Shown piece after piece: positions 13,713 to 21,635 of a DNA stretch of 32,592 nt. This DNA is from Thermomicrobium sp. GTDB lineage: Bacteria; Chloroflexota; Chloroflexia; Thermomicrobiales; Thermomicrobiaceae. The notes beneath the pieces were generated by a model. It was not told the origin of the DNA, made no database searches, and saw only the letters and a program-made list of their open reading frames with translations. The number at the start of each line of letters is the position of its first letter. The first letter of the stretch is position 1. The stretch covers positions 1 to 32,592 of the forward strand of contig JANXBE010000008.1 in NCBI GenBank assembly GCA_025060175.1. The letters are read 5' to 3'. Both the position numbers and the translations under genes were made by a program.

Positions 13713-13763
13713 CCACGGTCGAACGAACTCGTCGAGGCGGTCGAGTGGAGACACAGGACGACG

Positions 13764-14690
13764 ATGACGATAGAGCGGAAGTGCGGGACCTGTAGATACT
13801 TCGAACCAGCACCGCTGTGGCGAAAGGGATGGTGCCGACATCCACTGCTCTACGCGCCTCACCAGAGCCACCTGGTGAGTGAGGATGACCTCGACTGCGA
13901 CCGGGGCATGACGAACTACTGGGAGCCCGCAGAGCACCCGCCACGGGAGCACATCGAAGAGCCGACCCATGAATACCAGATCGTCCGCTCACCCGAGAAG
14001 TCGGTGGTTGAGCGGTCAGGGGAGGATGGGAGAAGTGGCCGATTCGGCGCGGCACGAGAGCGAGGGTCGACGATGAGCTTCTTCCGCGATGAACCCCCTG
14101 GGCGCGATCCCGAGCCAGAAGAACCGACGATCCCCCCGTTCAGCAGCCGCCCACCGAGCGGTACCCCCTTCGGCAGTGAACGCTCGTATACCTACCAGAC
14201 TGACGATCGGTACTGGACCGACTATCTCCGCATCGCAGCACCGGTTCTTGGCGTCATTCTGATGCTCGGCTTGGCATGGTTTTGGATCAATCAGCTCTTG
14301 GGCGGACAAGAAGAGGCGATACCCACGGTCACGGTGACCCACGTGATCACCGGCCCCACACCGACGCCGAGCGGCACTCCGGCCGGGTTGATCGTGATCA
14401 CCCCCGCAGCGAGCAACCCCACGCCGACCGCCATCGCCGGCACGCCGACGCCCCGAACGACGATCGGCCCTGGCGCGACCGTCGTCGTGGCGAACACGGA
14501 TGGTGCCGGTGTCAACTTGCGCGCGGCACCGTCCACGAGTGCCGACGTACTGGAACGCTTGCCGGAGGGCACCCAACTCACCGTGGTGGGCGAGTCGATC
14601 TCGGCTGACGGGTACGTGTGGTGGCCAGTCAAATACGGAAATCAGGACGGGTACGTCGTCGCCGACTATCTCGAACTGGCTCGTCCCTAG
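13764..14690 (+). CDS. Membrane protein with a Cys4 head, one transmembrane helix and a C-terminal SH3b domain (308 aa)
   Basis: Residues 1-58 hold four cysteines in a likely zinc-binding head (C7, C10, C24, C45; CGTCRYFEP...GWCRHP...CDRG). Residues 60-152 are polar and proline-rich. One membrane helix spans about 155-176 (IAAPVLGVILMLGLAWFWIN). A Thr/Pro stalk (187-235) leads to a bacterial SH3 domain (240-308, GAGVNLRAAPSTSADVLERL and DGYVVADYLEL). SH3b domains usually bind cell-wall or surface polymers. The predicted topology is Cys4 head inside and SH3b outside. The frame is open upstream to 13641 inside the bactofilin gene, but the ATG at 13764 has AGGA upstream and starts the conserved head. 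Its function is unknown; position suggests a link to the bactofilins. Confidence 0.85.
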   Translation: MTIERKCGTCRYFEPAPLWRKGWCRHPLLYAPHQSHLVSEDDLDCDRGMTNYWEPAEHPPREHIEEPTHEYQIVRSPEKSVVERSGEDGRSGRFGAARERGSTMSFFRDEPPGRDPEPEEPTIPPFSSRPPSGTPFGSERSYTYQTDDRYWTDYLRIAAPVLGVILMLGLAWFWINQLLGGQEEAIPTVTVTHVITGPTPTPSGTPAGLIVITPAASNPTPTAIAGTPTPRTTIGPGATVVVANTDGAGVNLRAAPSTSADVLERLPEGTQLTVVGESISADGYVWWPVKYGNQDGYVVADYLELARP

Positions 14691-14703
14691 TGGCGACCAA
14701 GCA

Positions 14704-14848
14704 TGGTATACTCGGGCGAGCCGGCCCATGAGCCGGGATCGACACGCGTCCGGACCGCGTTCGGTGTGCCGTGCGCATTGCTCGGTCGTAGCGCGGGATG
14801 AAGGGCGCGGACGTGTAACACCGGATCAGCAGCGAAGGGAACGCCATC
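14704..14848 (+). promoter_or_regulatory. Promoter and structured leader of the rpsB-dxr cluster
   Basis: TGGTATACT (14704-14712) is an extended -10 element, placing the start near 14719 and leaving a leader of about 130 nt. The leader can form a small stem CCGGC/GCCGG (14721-14725 with 14732-14736). It can also form a longer-range pairing of ACACGCGTCC (14742-14751) with GGACGTGT (14809-14816), with a 2-nt bulge. S2 autoregulates rpsB-tsf in other bacteria through the leader; no known motif was recognised here. Confidence 0.4.
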
Positions 14849-15721
14849 GTGTCCATCGCCGAACATGAGACGGAACAGATTCCACTCAAGGCCTTGCTCG
14901 AGGCAGGGGTGCACTTCGGGCACCAGACGAAGCGGTGGAACCCGAAGATGCGCCCGTACATCTTCGGTGAACGGAACGGTATCCATATCATCGACCTCCG
15001 ACAGACGGCACGGCTGCTCGCCGAAGCGGAGGCAGTCGCGAGAGAGCTCGCCGCGCGCGGTGGCCTGTTCGTCTTCGTCGGGACGAAGAAGCAAGCGCAG
15101 GAGATCATTCGTCACGAAGCTGAGCGCTGCGGGATGTACTCGGTCACCGAGCGCTGGCTGGGTGGAACCTTGACGAACTTCGTGACGATTCGGCAGCGAC
15201 TCCGCTACCTCGTGCAGCTGGAAGACGAGGTCAGGGGCGCCACCTTCCCCCTGCTCCCGAAGAAGGAGCAGATGCGGAAACTGCGCGAGCTCGCCAAGCT
15301 CCAGCGCACCCTGGGGGGCCTGCGCGGTTTGACGCGCTTGCCCGACGCGCTGTATGTCGTCGACCCGAAGCGAGAGTCGATCGCGGTAGCGGAAGCCAAG
15401 CGGCTCGGTATTCCGGTCATCGCGATGGTCGATACGAATTGCGATCCGGACTTCGTCGATTTCGTGATCCCGGCTAACGACGATGCGATCCGTTCCATCC
15501 GGCTGATCACGGCTCGGATCGCTGATGCGATCATCGCCGGACGCACGCAGTTCGAGACCGCAGTGGGCGCCGTGCCCGAAGAACTCGGCGAGGAAGCCTT
15601 GCCGTCGAGTTACGAACTCTTCGGCGAGGAATACGTGGAGCTGCAGGAAGAACTCGACGAAGAGGTCGAGGAAGAAATGCACGACTCGCTCGAGGCACGC
15701 CTCCCGAAGCACAAGTATTGA
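14849..15721 (+). CDS. rpsB: 30S ribosomal protein S2 (290 aa)
   Basis: S2 is needed for initiation on the small subunit and for docking of S1-like proteins. Family blocks are present: [60 protein letters not shown] and [20 protein letters not shown]. The C-terminal 50 residues are strongly acidic ([13 protein letters not shown]), which lengthens the protein beyond the roughly 240 aa of E. coli. The start is GTG at 14849 with GAAGGGAA upstream. First gene of the conserved rpsB-tsf-pyrH-frr-uppS-cdsA-dxr cluster. Confidence 0.97.
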   Translation: MSIAEHETEQIPLKALLEAGVHFGHQTKRWNPKMRPYIFGERNGIHIIDLRQTARLLAEAEAVARELAARGGLFVFVGTKKQAQEIIRHEAERCGMYSVTERWLGGTLTNFVTIRQRLRYLVQLEDEVRGATFPLLPKKEQMRKLRELAKLQRTLGGLRGLTRLPDALYVVDPKRESIAVAEAKRLGIPVIAMVDTNCDPDFVDFVIPANDDAIRSIRLITARIADAIIAGRTQFETAVGAVPEELGEEALPSSYELFGEEYVELQEELDEEVEEEMHDSLEARLPKHKY

Positions 15722-15733
15722 GGATCTCACCGT

Positions 15734-15762
15734 CTGGCCGGCACACGAGTGCCGGCCAGTTT
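15734..15762 (+). terminator. Hairpin with short T-run between rpsB and tsf
   Basis: A perfect 11-bp stem CTGGCCGGCAC/GTGCCGGCCAG with an ACGA loop is followed directly by TTTGTG. The strong GC stem and three T residues suggest partial (attenuating) termination, lowering tsf and downstream expression relative to rpsB. tsf starts 36 nt after the T-run and no separate promoter is evident. Confidence 0.6.
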
Positions 15763-15797
15763 GTGCCCCGCAGCGGGTCGACGTGGAAGGGGGAGCG

Positions 15798-17098
<1,301 letters not shown>

Positions 17099-17132
17099 AG
17101 CGAGCGGTCGGTCGTCGGAAGGAGCAGCCGCG

Positions 17133-17690
17133 ATGATCGACGAGATCCTTCGCAACGCCGAGCAACGGATGGCGAAGAGCGTCGAGTTGCTGCGTCAGGA
17201 ACTCGCCGGGATCCGTGCCGGCCGCGCAGCGCCGAGTCTGTTGGAGCACCTAGAAGTGAATTACTATGGCACCCCCACCCCTCTCAACCAACTGGCATCG
17301 ATCAGTGCGCCGGAAGCGCGCCTCCTGGTCGTCCAGGTATGGGATCGCAGTGCCGTCAGCGCAGTCGAAAAGGCGATCCGACAGTCGGAACTCGGACTCA
17401 ACCCGTCGGTCGAAGGACAAACCCTGCGAATCCAACTACCGCCGCTGACCGAGGAGCGGCGCCGGCAGCTCGTGAAGCTCGTGCACGAGGAGGTAGAAGA
17501 AACCAAGATCGCGATCAGGAATGTGCGGCGTGACGCTCTGACTGAGATCAAGGATCTCCTCAAATCCAAGCAGATCAGTGAGGATGAGGAACGGCGCGCC
17601 GAACAACGGCTCCAGGAACTCACCAACCGTTTCATCAATGAGGCTGACAAGCTTGGAAAGCAGAAGGAGCATGACATCCTCGAAGTCTGA
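17133..17690 (+). CDS. frr: Ribosome recycling factor (185 aa)
   Basis: RRF, with EF-G, splits the post-termination ribosome into subunits. Length and motifs are typical: [60 protein letters not shown] and the helical C-terminal half ending [14 protein letters not shown]. The ATG is preceded by GGAAGGAG. The last 20 nt overlap the start of uppS in another frame. Confidence 0.97.
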   Translation: MIDEILRNAEQRMAKSVELLRQELAGIRAGRAAPSLLEHLEVNYYGTPTPLNQLASISAPEARLLVVQVWDRSAVSAVEKAIRQSELGLNPSVEGQTLRIQLPPLTEERRRQLVKLVHEEVEETKIAIRNVRRDALTEIKDLLKSKQISEDEERRAEQRLQELTNRFINEADKLGKQKEHDILEV

Positions 17691-18468
17691 CCGAGTCTCT
17701 CCGTCCGATCAGGATGCACAATCGTGCACCCTCACCGTCCCCCGCCATGTCGCCATCATCATGGACGGGAACGGACGATGGGCGACCAGGCGCGGTTTGC
17801 CTCGCCTTGCGGGGCATCGAGCAGGAACTGAAAATATTCGACCGATCACCTTCAAGGCAGCAGAACTGGGTATCCGCTACCTCACGCTGTGGGCTTTCTC
17901 GACCGAGAACTGGCGCCGTCCCCGCGAAGAAGTCGAGGGCCTCCTGCAAATCTTGAGCGAAGTCATCCAACGAGAAACCGTTGATCTTCACCGTCACGGC
18001 GCGCAACTTCGGCACATTGGGAGTCTCGAAGGACTCGCTCCAGATCTCCAACGCCAGATCCGAGAAGCGATCGAACTGACCAAGAACAACGATCGAATCG
18101 TCCTGACGATCGCCTTCAACTACGGTGGCCGAGCGGAGATCGTCCAAGCGATTCGCCGCATCATCGCTGACGGGATCCCACCCGAGGCCGTCGACGAGTC
18201 GACCATCGAGCGCTACCTACAGACAGCAGGAATGCCCGATCCGGACCTCATCATCCGCACGTCAGGAGAATTGCGCACCAGTAATTTCCTCCTCTGGCAA
18301 GCAGCGTACGCCGAATATTATTTCACTCCCACGCTCTGGCCTGATTTCACGCCGGAGGAATTCGAGGCGGCGATACGCGACTTTCAGCGTCGCGAGCGTC
18401 GCTTCGGCGGACTCTACGGCCCTCCTCGACCACACCCAGTCACCGAGCCGTGCGCCAGCGCACCCTGA
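17671..18468 (+). CDS. uppS: Isoprenyl (undecaprenyl) diphosphate synthase (265 aa)
   Basis: A cis-prenyltransferase that extends farnesyl diphosphate with isopentenyl diphosphate to make the lipid carrier for cell-wall and surface polymers. The catalytic block [20 protein letters not shown] (Asp at about 32) is followed by [18 protein letters not shown] and [15 protein letters not shown], all family hallmarks. The ATG at 17671, inside the end of frr, gives a normal N-terminus; AAGGAG lies very close to the ATG. The 3' end overlaps cdsA by 19 nt. Chain length of the product cannot be read from sequence. Confidence 0.95.
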   Translation: MTSSKSDRVSPSDQDAQSCTLTVPRHVAIIMDGNGRWATRRGLPRLAGHRAGTENIRPITFKAAELGIRYLTLWAFSTENWRRPREEVEGLLQILSEVIQRETVDLHRHGAQLRHIGSLEGLAPDLQRQIREAIELTKNNDRIVLTIAFNYGGRAEIVQAIRRIIADGIPPEAVDESTIERYLQTAGMPDPDLIIRTSGELRTSNFLLWQAAYAEYYFTPTLWPDFTPEEFEAAIRDFQRRERRFGGLYGPPRPHPVTEPCASAP

Positions 18469-19316
18469 GCGCGACCCTCATTTTCGTTGTGACGGTGGTG
18501 CCGCTCGTCCTTGGCACCTGGGCGTTGTTCGCGCTTCTCGTCGCGGTGCTGCTCCAGGGAGCGCGTGAATTGGCCCGTGGCTTCTCTCGCCTCACGGAGC
18601 AACCGGTCTCGTCGACGAGCATCGCGGTCGCTGGTTTGCTCCTCTTGGGTGGTTCGCTCGTCCCGTTCCCGGCGATCACGCTCGTCGCAGTAGTCGCGAG
18701 TTGCGTGGTTCCGCTCGGTTGGCACCTCGACTCAGCCAACGTCCGTGACGGACTCCTGCGCGGAACGTTCGCCTCGTTCAGCGCCTTGTACCTCGGAACA
18801 CCGCTGGCAACCGCTGTGCTCCTCCGCTCCCTCGAAGGGACGACTGCCGCACCGTGGCTCCAGCGTTTGGCTCAAGCGCTCGGTCATGAACGAACAGCGC
18901 TCGGGCTCGCTTGGTTGGCCTGGGCCCTCTCCGTGACTTGGCTCACCGATACCGCCGCCTATCTCGTTGGGCGGAGATTCGGTCGCCGGAAGTTCGCACC
19001 CCGTCTGAGCCCCGGCAAAACGTGGGAGGGTGCGCTCGCGGGCGTCGGTACGGGGGCACTCGCGGGATGGCTCGGGATCATGGTCTTCGGCATACCTCTG
19101 TCGCCGCTTCCCGGCCTCCTGGCAGGTGCAGCGTGCGCGACCCTCGGCGAACTCGGCGACCTTGCCGAATCGTTCCTCAAACGCGGTTTGGGGCTGAAAG
19201 ACTTCGGCCGCTCCATTCCTGGTCACGGTGGAGTCTTGGATCGGATCGACGCGCTACTCCTCACCGTCCCTGCGACGCTCCTGCTTGCTACACTCCTCAC
19301 CAGGGGGACGCCGTGA
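18450..19316 (+). CDS. cdsA: Phosphatidate cytidylyltransferase (CDP-diglyceride synthase, 288 aa)
   Basis: An integral membrane enzyme making CDP-diacylglycerol from CTP and phosphatidic acid, the precursor of acidic phospholipids. The C-terminal signature is [20 protein letters not shown] followed by IDALL, corresponding to the CDP-diglyceride synthase pattern with its metal-binding aspartates. [20 protein letters not shown] and SPGKTWEG also match the family. Six or more hydrophobic helices are visible. The start is GTG at 18450, within the end of uppS. The stop overlaps the dxr start (GTGA). Confidence 0.94.
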   Translation: MRQRTLSATLIFVVTVVPLVLGTWALFALLVAVLLQGARELARGFSRLTEQPVSSTSIAVAGLLLLGGSLVPFPAITLVAVVASCVVPLGWHLDSANVRDGLLRGTFASFSALYLGTPLATAVLLRSLEGTTAAPWLQRLAQALGHERTALGLAWLAWALSVTWLTDTAAYLVGRRFGRRKFAPRLSPGKTWEGALAGVGTGALAGWLGIMVFGIPLSPLPGLLAGAACATLGELGDLAESFLKRGLGLKDFGRSIPGHGGVLDRIDALLLTVPATLLLATLLTRGTP

Positions 19317-20473
19317 CGCTCCGACTGAGCATCCTCGGATCCACTGGATCGATCGGACGCCAGACGCTCGACATCGTCGCCGCCTACCCGGATCGTTTTC
19401 GCATCGTGGCGCTCGCCGCTCGCTCCAACCTCGATCTCTTGCGACAACAAGTCTCGGCCTATCGACCCGAGCTTGTCGTCGTGGGCAGCGAGCAGGATCG
19501 CTGGAGGATCGACGCCCCGACCGTCCTCGCCGGTGTGGATGGATTGGTCACTGCTGCCACGCATCCGGATGCTGATCTGGTCGTCATCGCCGTGTCCGGA
19601 AACAGCGGCTTACGGCCCACGCTCGCAGCAGCGCAGTCCGGGAAAAGGATCGCACTGGCGAACAAGGAAAGCGTCGTGTGTGCAGGCGAGCTCCTCATGC
19701 GTACCGCACGAACGCACGGCGCCGAGATCCGCCCGATCGATAGCGAGCACAGCGCCCTCTGGCAACTTCTCGCGCTTCCTCACCGACGCGCCGAGCTCGC
19801 ACGGGTCACGATCACGGCCTCTGGTGGCCCATTTCGGACGTTGACCCCCGACCAGTTGGAGAGCGTCACACCGGCTGCCGCCTTGGCGCACCCGACCTGG
19901 CGGATGGGGCCGAAGGTAACGATCGACTCCGCAACACTGATGAACAAAGGGCTCGAACTGATCGAGGCGCACTGGCTCTTCGGCCTTCCCTACCAGCTCC
20001 TCGACGTCGTGATTCACCCGCAGAGCATTGTCCATGCCCTGGTGACGTTTCGCGACGGATCGACGATCGCCCAGGCTGCCTATCCCGACATGCGACTTCC
20101 GATTCAGTACGCTCTGTTCTACCCTGACCGTGTTCCCGGATCCGTGCCCTTGCTCGACCTGACGGCGGTGGGTCGACTCGAGTTCTATCAGCCGGACTGT
20201 GAGCGCTTTCCCGCACTCCAGCTCGCCCGCGAGGCGGGTCTTCGGGGTGGCACGTATCCGACCGTGCTCAGTGCAGCCGACGAAGTCGCGGTCGAGGCAT
20301 TTCTTGCACACCAGCTCCGTTTCACGGAGATCGTGCCGGTCGTTCGCACCGTCTTGGAGCGGCATCAGCCGATCGGCGGTTCACTCTGCTTGGAGGCCAT
20401 TCTGGAGGCAGACGACTGGGCCCGATCCGCAACCCGCGAGGTGATCGCTCGTCGCCAGGCCGTTCATGGGTAG
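19313..20473 (+). CDS. dxr: 1-deoxy-D-xylulose 5-phosphate reductoisomerase (386 aa)
   Basis: Converts DXP to methylerythritol phosphate with NADPH, the committed step of the MEP isoprenoid pathway. It thus feeds substrate toward UppS encoded two genes upstream. The nucleotide-binding motif ILGSTGSIGRQTLDI is at the N-terminus. ALANKES, PIDSEHSALWQ, HPTWRMGPKVTIDSATLMNK and the C-terminal helical region are present. The start is GTG at 19313 (overlapping the cdsA stop) with AGGGGGA upstream; the frame is open further upstream but that part is a shadow of cdsA. The 3' end overlaps convergent comF by 10 nt. Confidence 0.96.
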   Translation: MTLRLSILGSTGSIGRQTLDIVAAYPDRFRIVALAARSNLDLLRQQVSAYRPELVVVGSEQDRWRIDAPTVLAGVDGLVTAATHPDADLVVIAVSGNSGLRPTLAAAQSGKRIALANKESVVCAGELLMRTARTHGAEIRPIDSEHSALWQLLALPHRRAELARVTITASGGPFRTLTPDQLESVTPAAALAHPTWRMGPKVTIDSATLMNKGLELIEAHWLFGLPYQLLDVVIHPQSIVHALVTFRDGSTIAQAAYPDMRLPIQYALFYPDRVPGSVPLLDLTAVGRLEFYQPDCERFPALQLAREAGLRGGTYPTVLSAADEVAVEAFLAHQLRFTEIVPVVRTVLERHQPIGGSLCLEAILEADDWARSATREVIARRQAVHG

Positions 20474-21204
20474 GTAGCAGCCCGTGCTAGTGCCAAGACG
20501 ACGACCGCTTGAGCACCAGCAGTCACGAGCGCTTCGCTCGCTGCCACGATCGTCGCCCCAGTCGTAACCACATCGTCAACAAGAAGAACCGTTCCCGTGA
20601 GCGGCCCGCCGTTCCAGCGGAAGGCACCCGCAACGTTGTTCCACCGCGCAGCGCGATCCTGTCCTACCTGCGGACTCGTCCAACGACGCCGGCAGAGATC
20701 TTCGAATAGCGGCCGATCGAGTGACCGTGCGACACAGCACGCGAGCACGGTGCTCTGATTGAATCCGCGCTCGCGTTGACGGATTGGGTGAAGCGGGACA
20801 GGGACGACACAGGTAAGGACCGACCTCCAAGGAGAAACGAGTTCGGGCGCAGCCGCCGCGAGCACCGTCGCCAGCTGCGCTGCGCGGCGACGCTCTCCAC
20901 GGTACTTCACGCGATGCACCGCCGACCGCAGCGGTCCTCGATACTGGTAGAGCGCCCGTACCCCCTCCACGTACGGGGGCCAGTCTCGGCAATCAGGACA
21001 GGCATGGGAGATCGTGGTCTGTGGACGATCACAGCGGGGGCAACGGGGCACGACCAGTTGGAGATGAGAAAGCTGGTTTCGACAGTGCTCGCACCACCAC
21101 ACACCTGGCCAGCCACAACCGCCGCACGTCGGGGCGAAGACGAGGCGCTCGAAGGCACCTCCGAGTCGCGTGAGCACTGAACCCAACCAGGCTCCGTTCG
21201 CCAT
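20464..21204 (-). CDS. comF: ComF family phosphoribosyltransferase-like protein (246 aa)
   Basis: ComF proteins have an N-terminal zinc region and a C-terminal type I phosphoribosyltransferase fold and are needed for DNA uptake in naturally competent bacteria. Eight cysteines form two zinc sites (C27, C30, C38, C41, C55, C58, C69, C72). YQYRGPLRSAVHRVKYRGER, VPVPLHPIRQRERGFNQS and the PRPP-binding loop VLLVDDVVTTGAT complete the signature. It starts 1 nt after the stop of the DUF192 gene (TAG-G-ATG), so the two are translationally linked. Other competence genes are not in the window, so its role here is inferred from family. Confidence 0.9.
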   Translation of the reverse strand: MANGAWLGSVLTRLGGAFERLVFAPTCGGCGWPGVWWCEHCRNQLSHLQLVVPRCPRCDRPQTTISHACPDCRDWPPYVEGVRALYQYRGPLRSAVHRVKYRGERRRAAQLATVLAAAAPELVSPWRSVLTCVVPVPLHPIRQRERGFNQSTVLACCVARSLDRPLFEDLCRRRWTSPQVGQDRAARWNNVAGAFRWNGGPLTGTVLLVDDVVTTGATIVAASEALVTAGAQAVVVLALARAATYP

Positions 21205-21205
21205 C

Positions 21206-21586
21206 CTAGCCGTCGCTCCGCGGGACGAGGCGCAGCGTCACACCGGCTTCCAAGCCGAAGCGCTGAATCGTGCCGACTGGTAGTTCGACGACGTAGACGC
21301 TTCCAGGACAGACGGGCCCGATCCGCCACGGCTTGACTGACGTGACGGCGCGTCGGATGACCCAGTCCCGATCGAGGAAGAGCGCATCAATGGCAAATCG
21401 CATGCCGAGGGTATGGATGGCAGAACACGGAGTCAAGACGAGCGCCTCACCGGGGTCGAGACGTCGGCGCCCGATGAGTCCCCGCAGGCGGCTCCACCAG
21501 CGGTTCGCAAGCGTGATCCGCTCGGCCACCACTGCCCCGCTCCTCGCGTTCACCAGAGCGAACCCGCGCTTTTGGCCACCCCCCAT
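21206..21586 (-). CDS. DUF192 family protein (126 aa)
   Basis: The family signature is clear: RWWSRLRGLIGRRRLDPGEA, ALVLTPCSAIHTLGMRFAID, ALFLDRDWVI and YVVELPVGTIQRFGLEAGVT. DUF192 proteins are small beta-rich domains of unknown function, often secreted. This one has no signal peptide and so is probably cytoplasmic. The ATG at 21586 has GGGAGG upstream. It forms a two-gene unit with comF and is divergent from the copper-protein gene, with only 49 bp between the start codons. Confidence 0.88.
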   Translation of the reverse strand: MGGGQKRGFALVNARSGAVVAERITLANRWWSRLRGLIGRRRLDPGEALVLTPCSAIHTLGMRFAIDALFLDRDWVIRRAVTSVKPWRIGPVCPGSVYVVELPVGTIQRFGLEAGVTLRLVPRSDG

Positions 21587-21602
21587 CGACGCCTCCCAGA
21601 GC

Positions 21603-21611
21603 TGCTAGCAT
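21603..21611 (+). promoter_or_regulatory. Extended -10 element ahead of the copper-protein gene
   Basis: TGCTAGCAT fits TGnTATAAT moderately well, 24 nt before the ATG at 21636, with no recognisable -35. On the opposite strand TAAGAT (21609-21614) could serve as a -10 for the divergent DUF192-comF unit, so the two promoters may overlap. Confidence 0.3.
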
Positions 21612-21635
21612 CTTACCGGGAAAGCGAGGTACCGA

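Noticed and set aside
13297-14055. Minus-strand open frame over the second bactofilin and SH3b gene
   Set aside because: Ser/Arg-rich shadow translation; the plus-strand genes have clear domains and ribosome binding sites.
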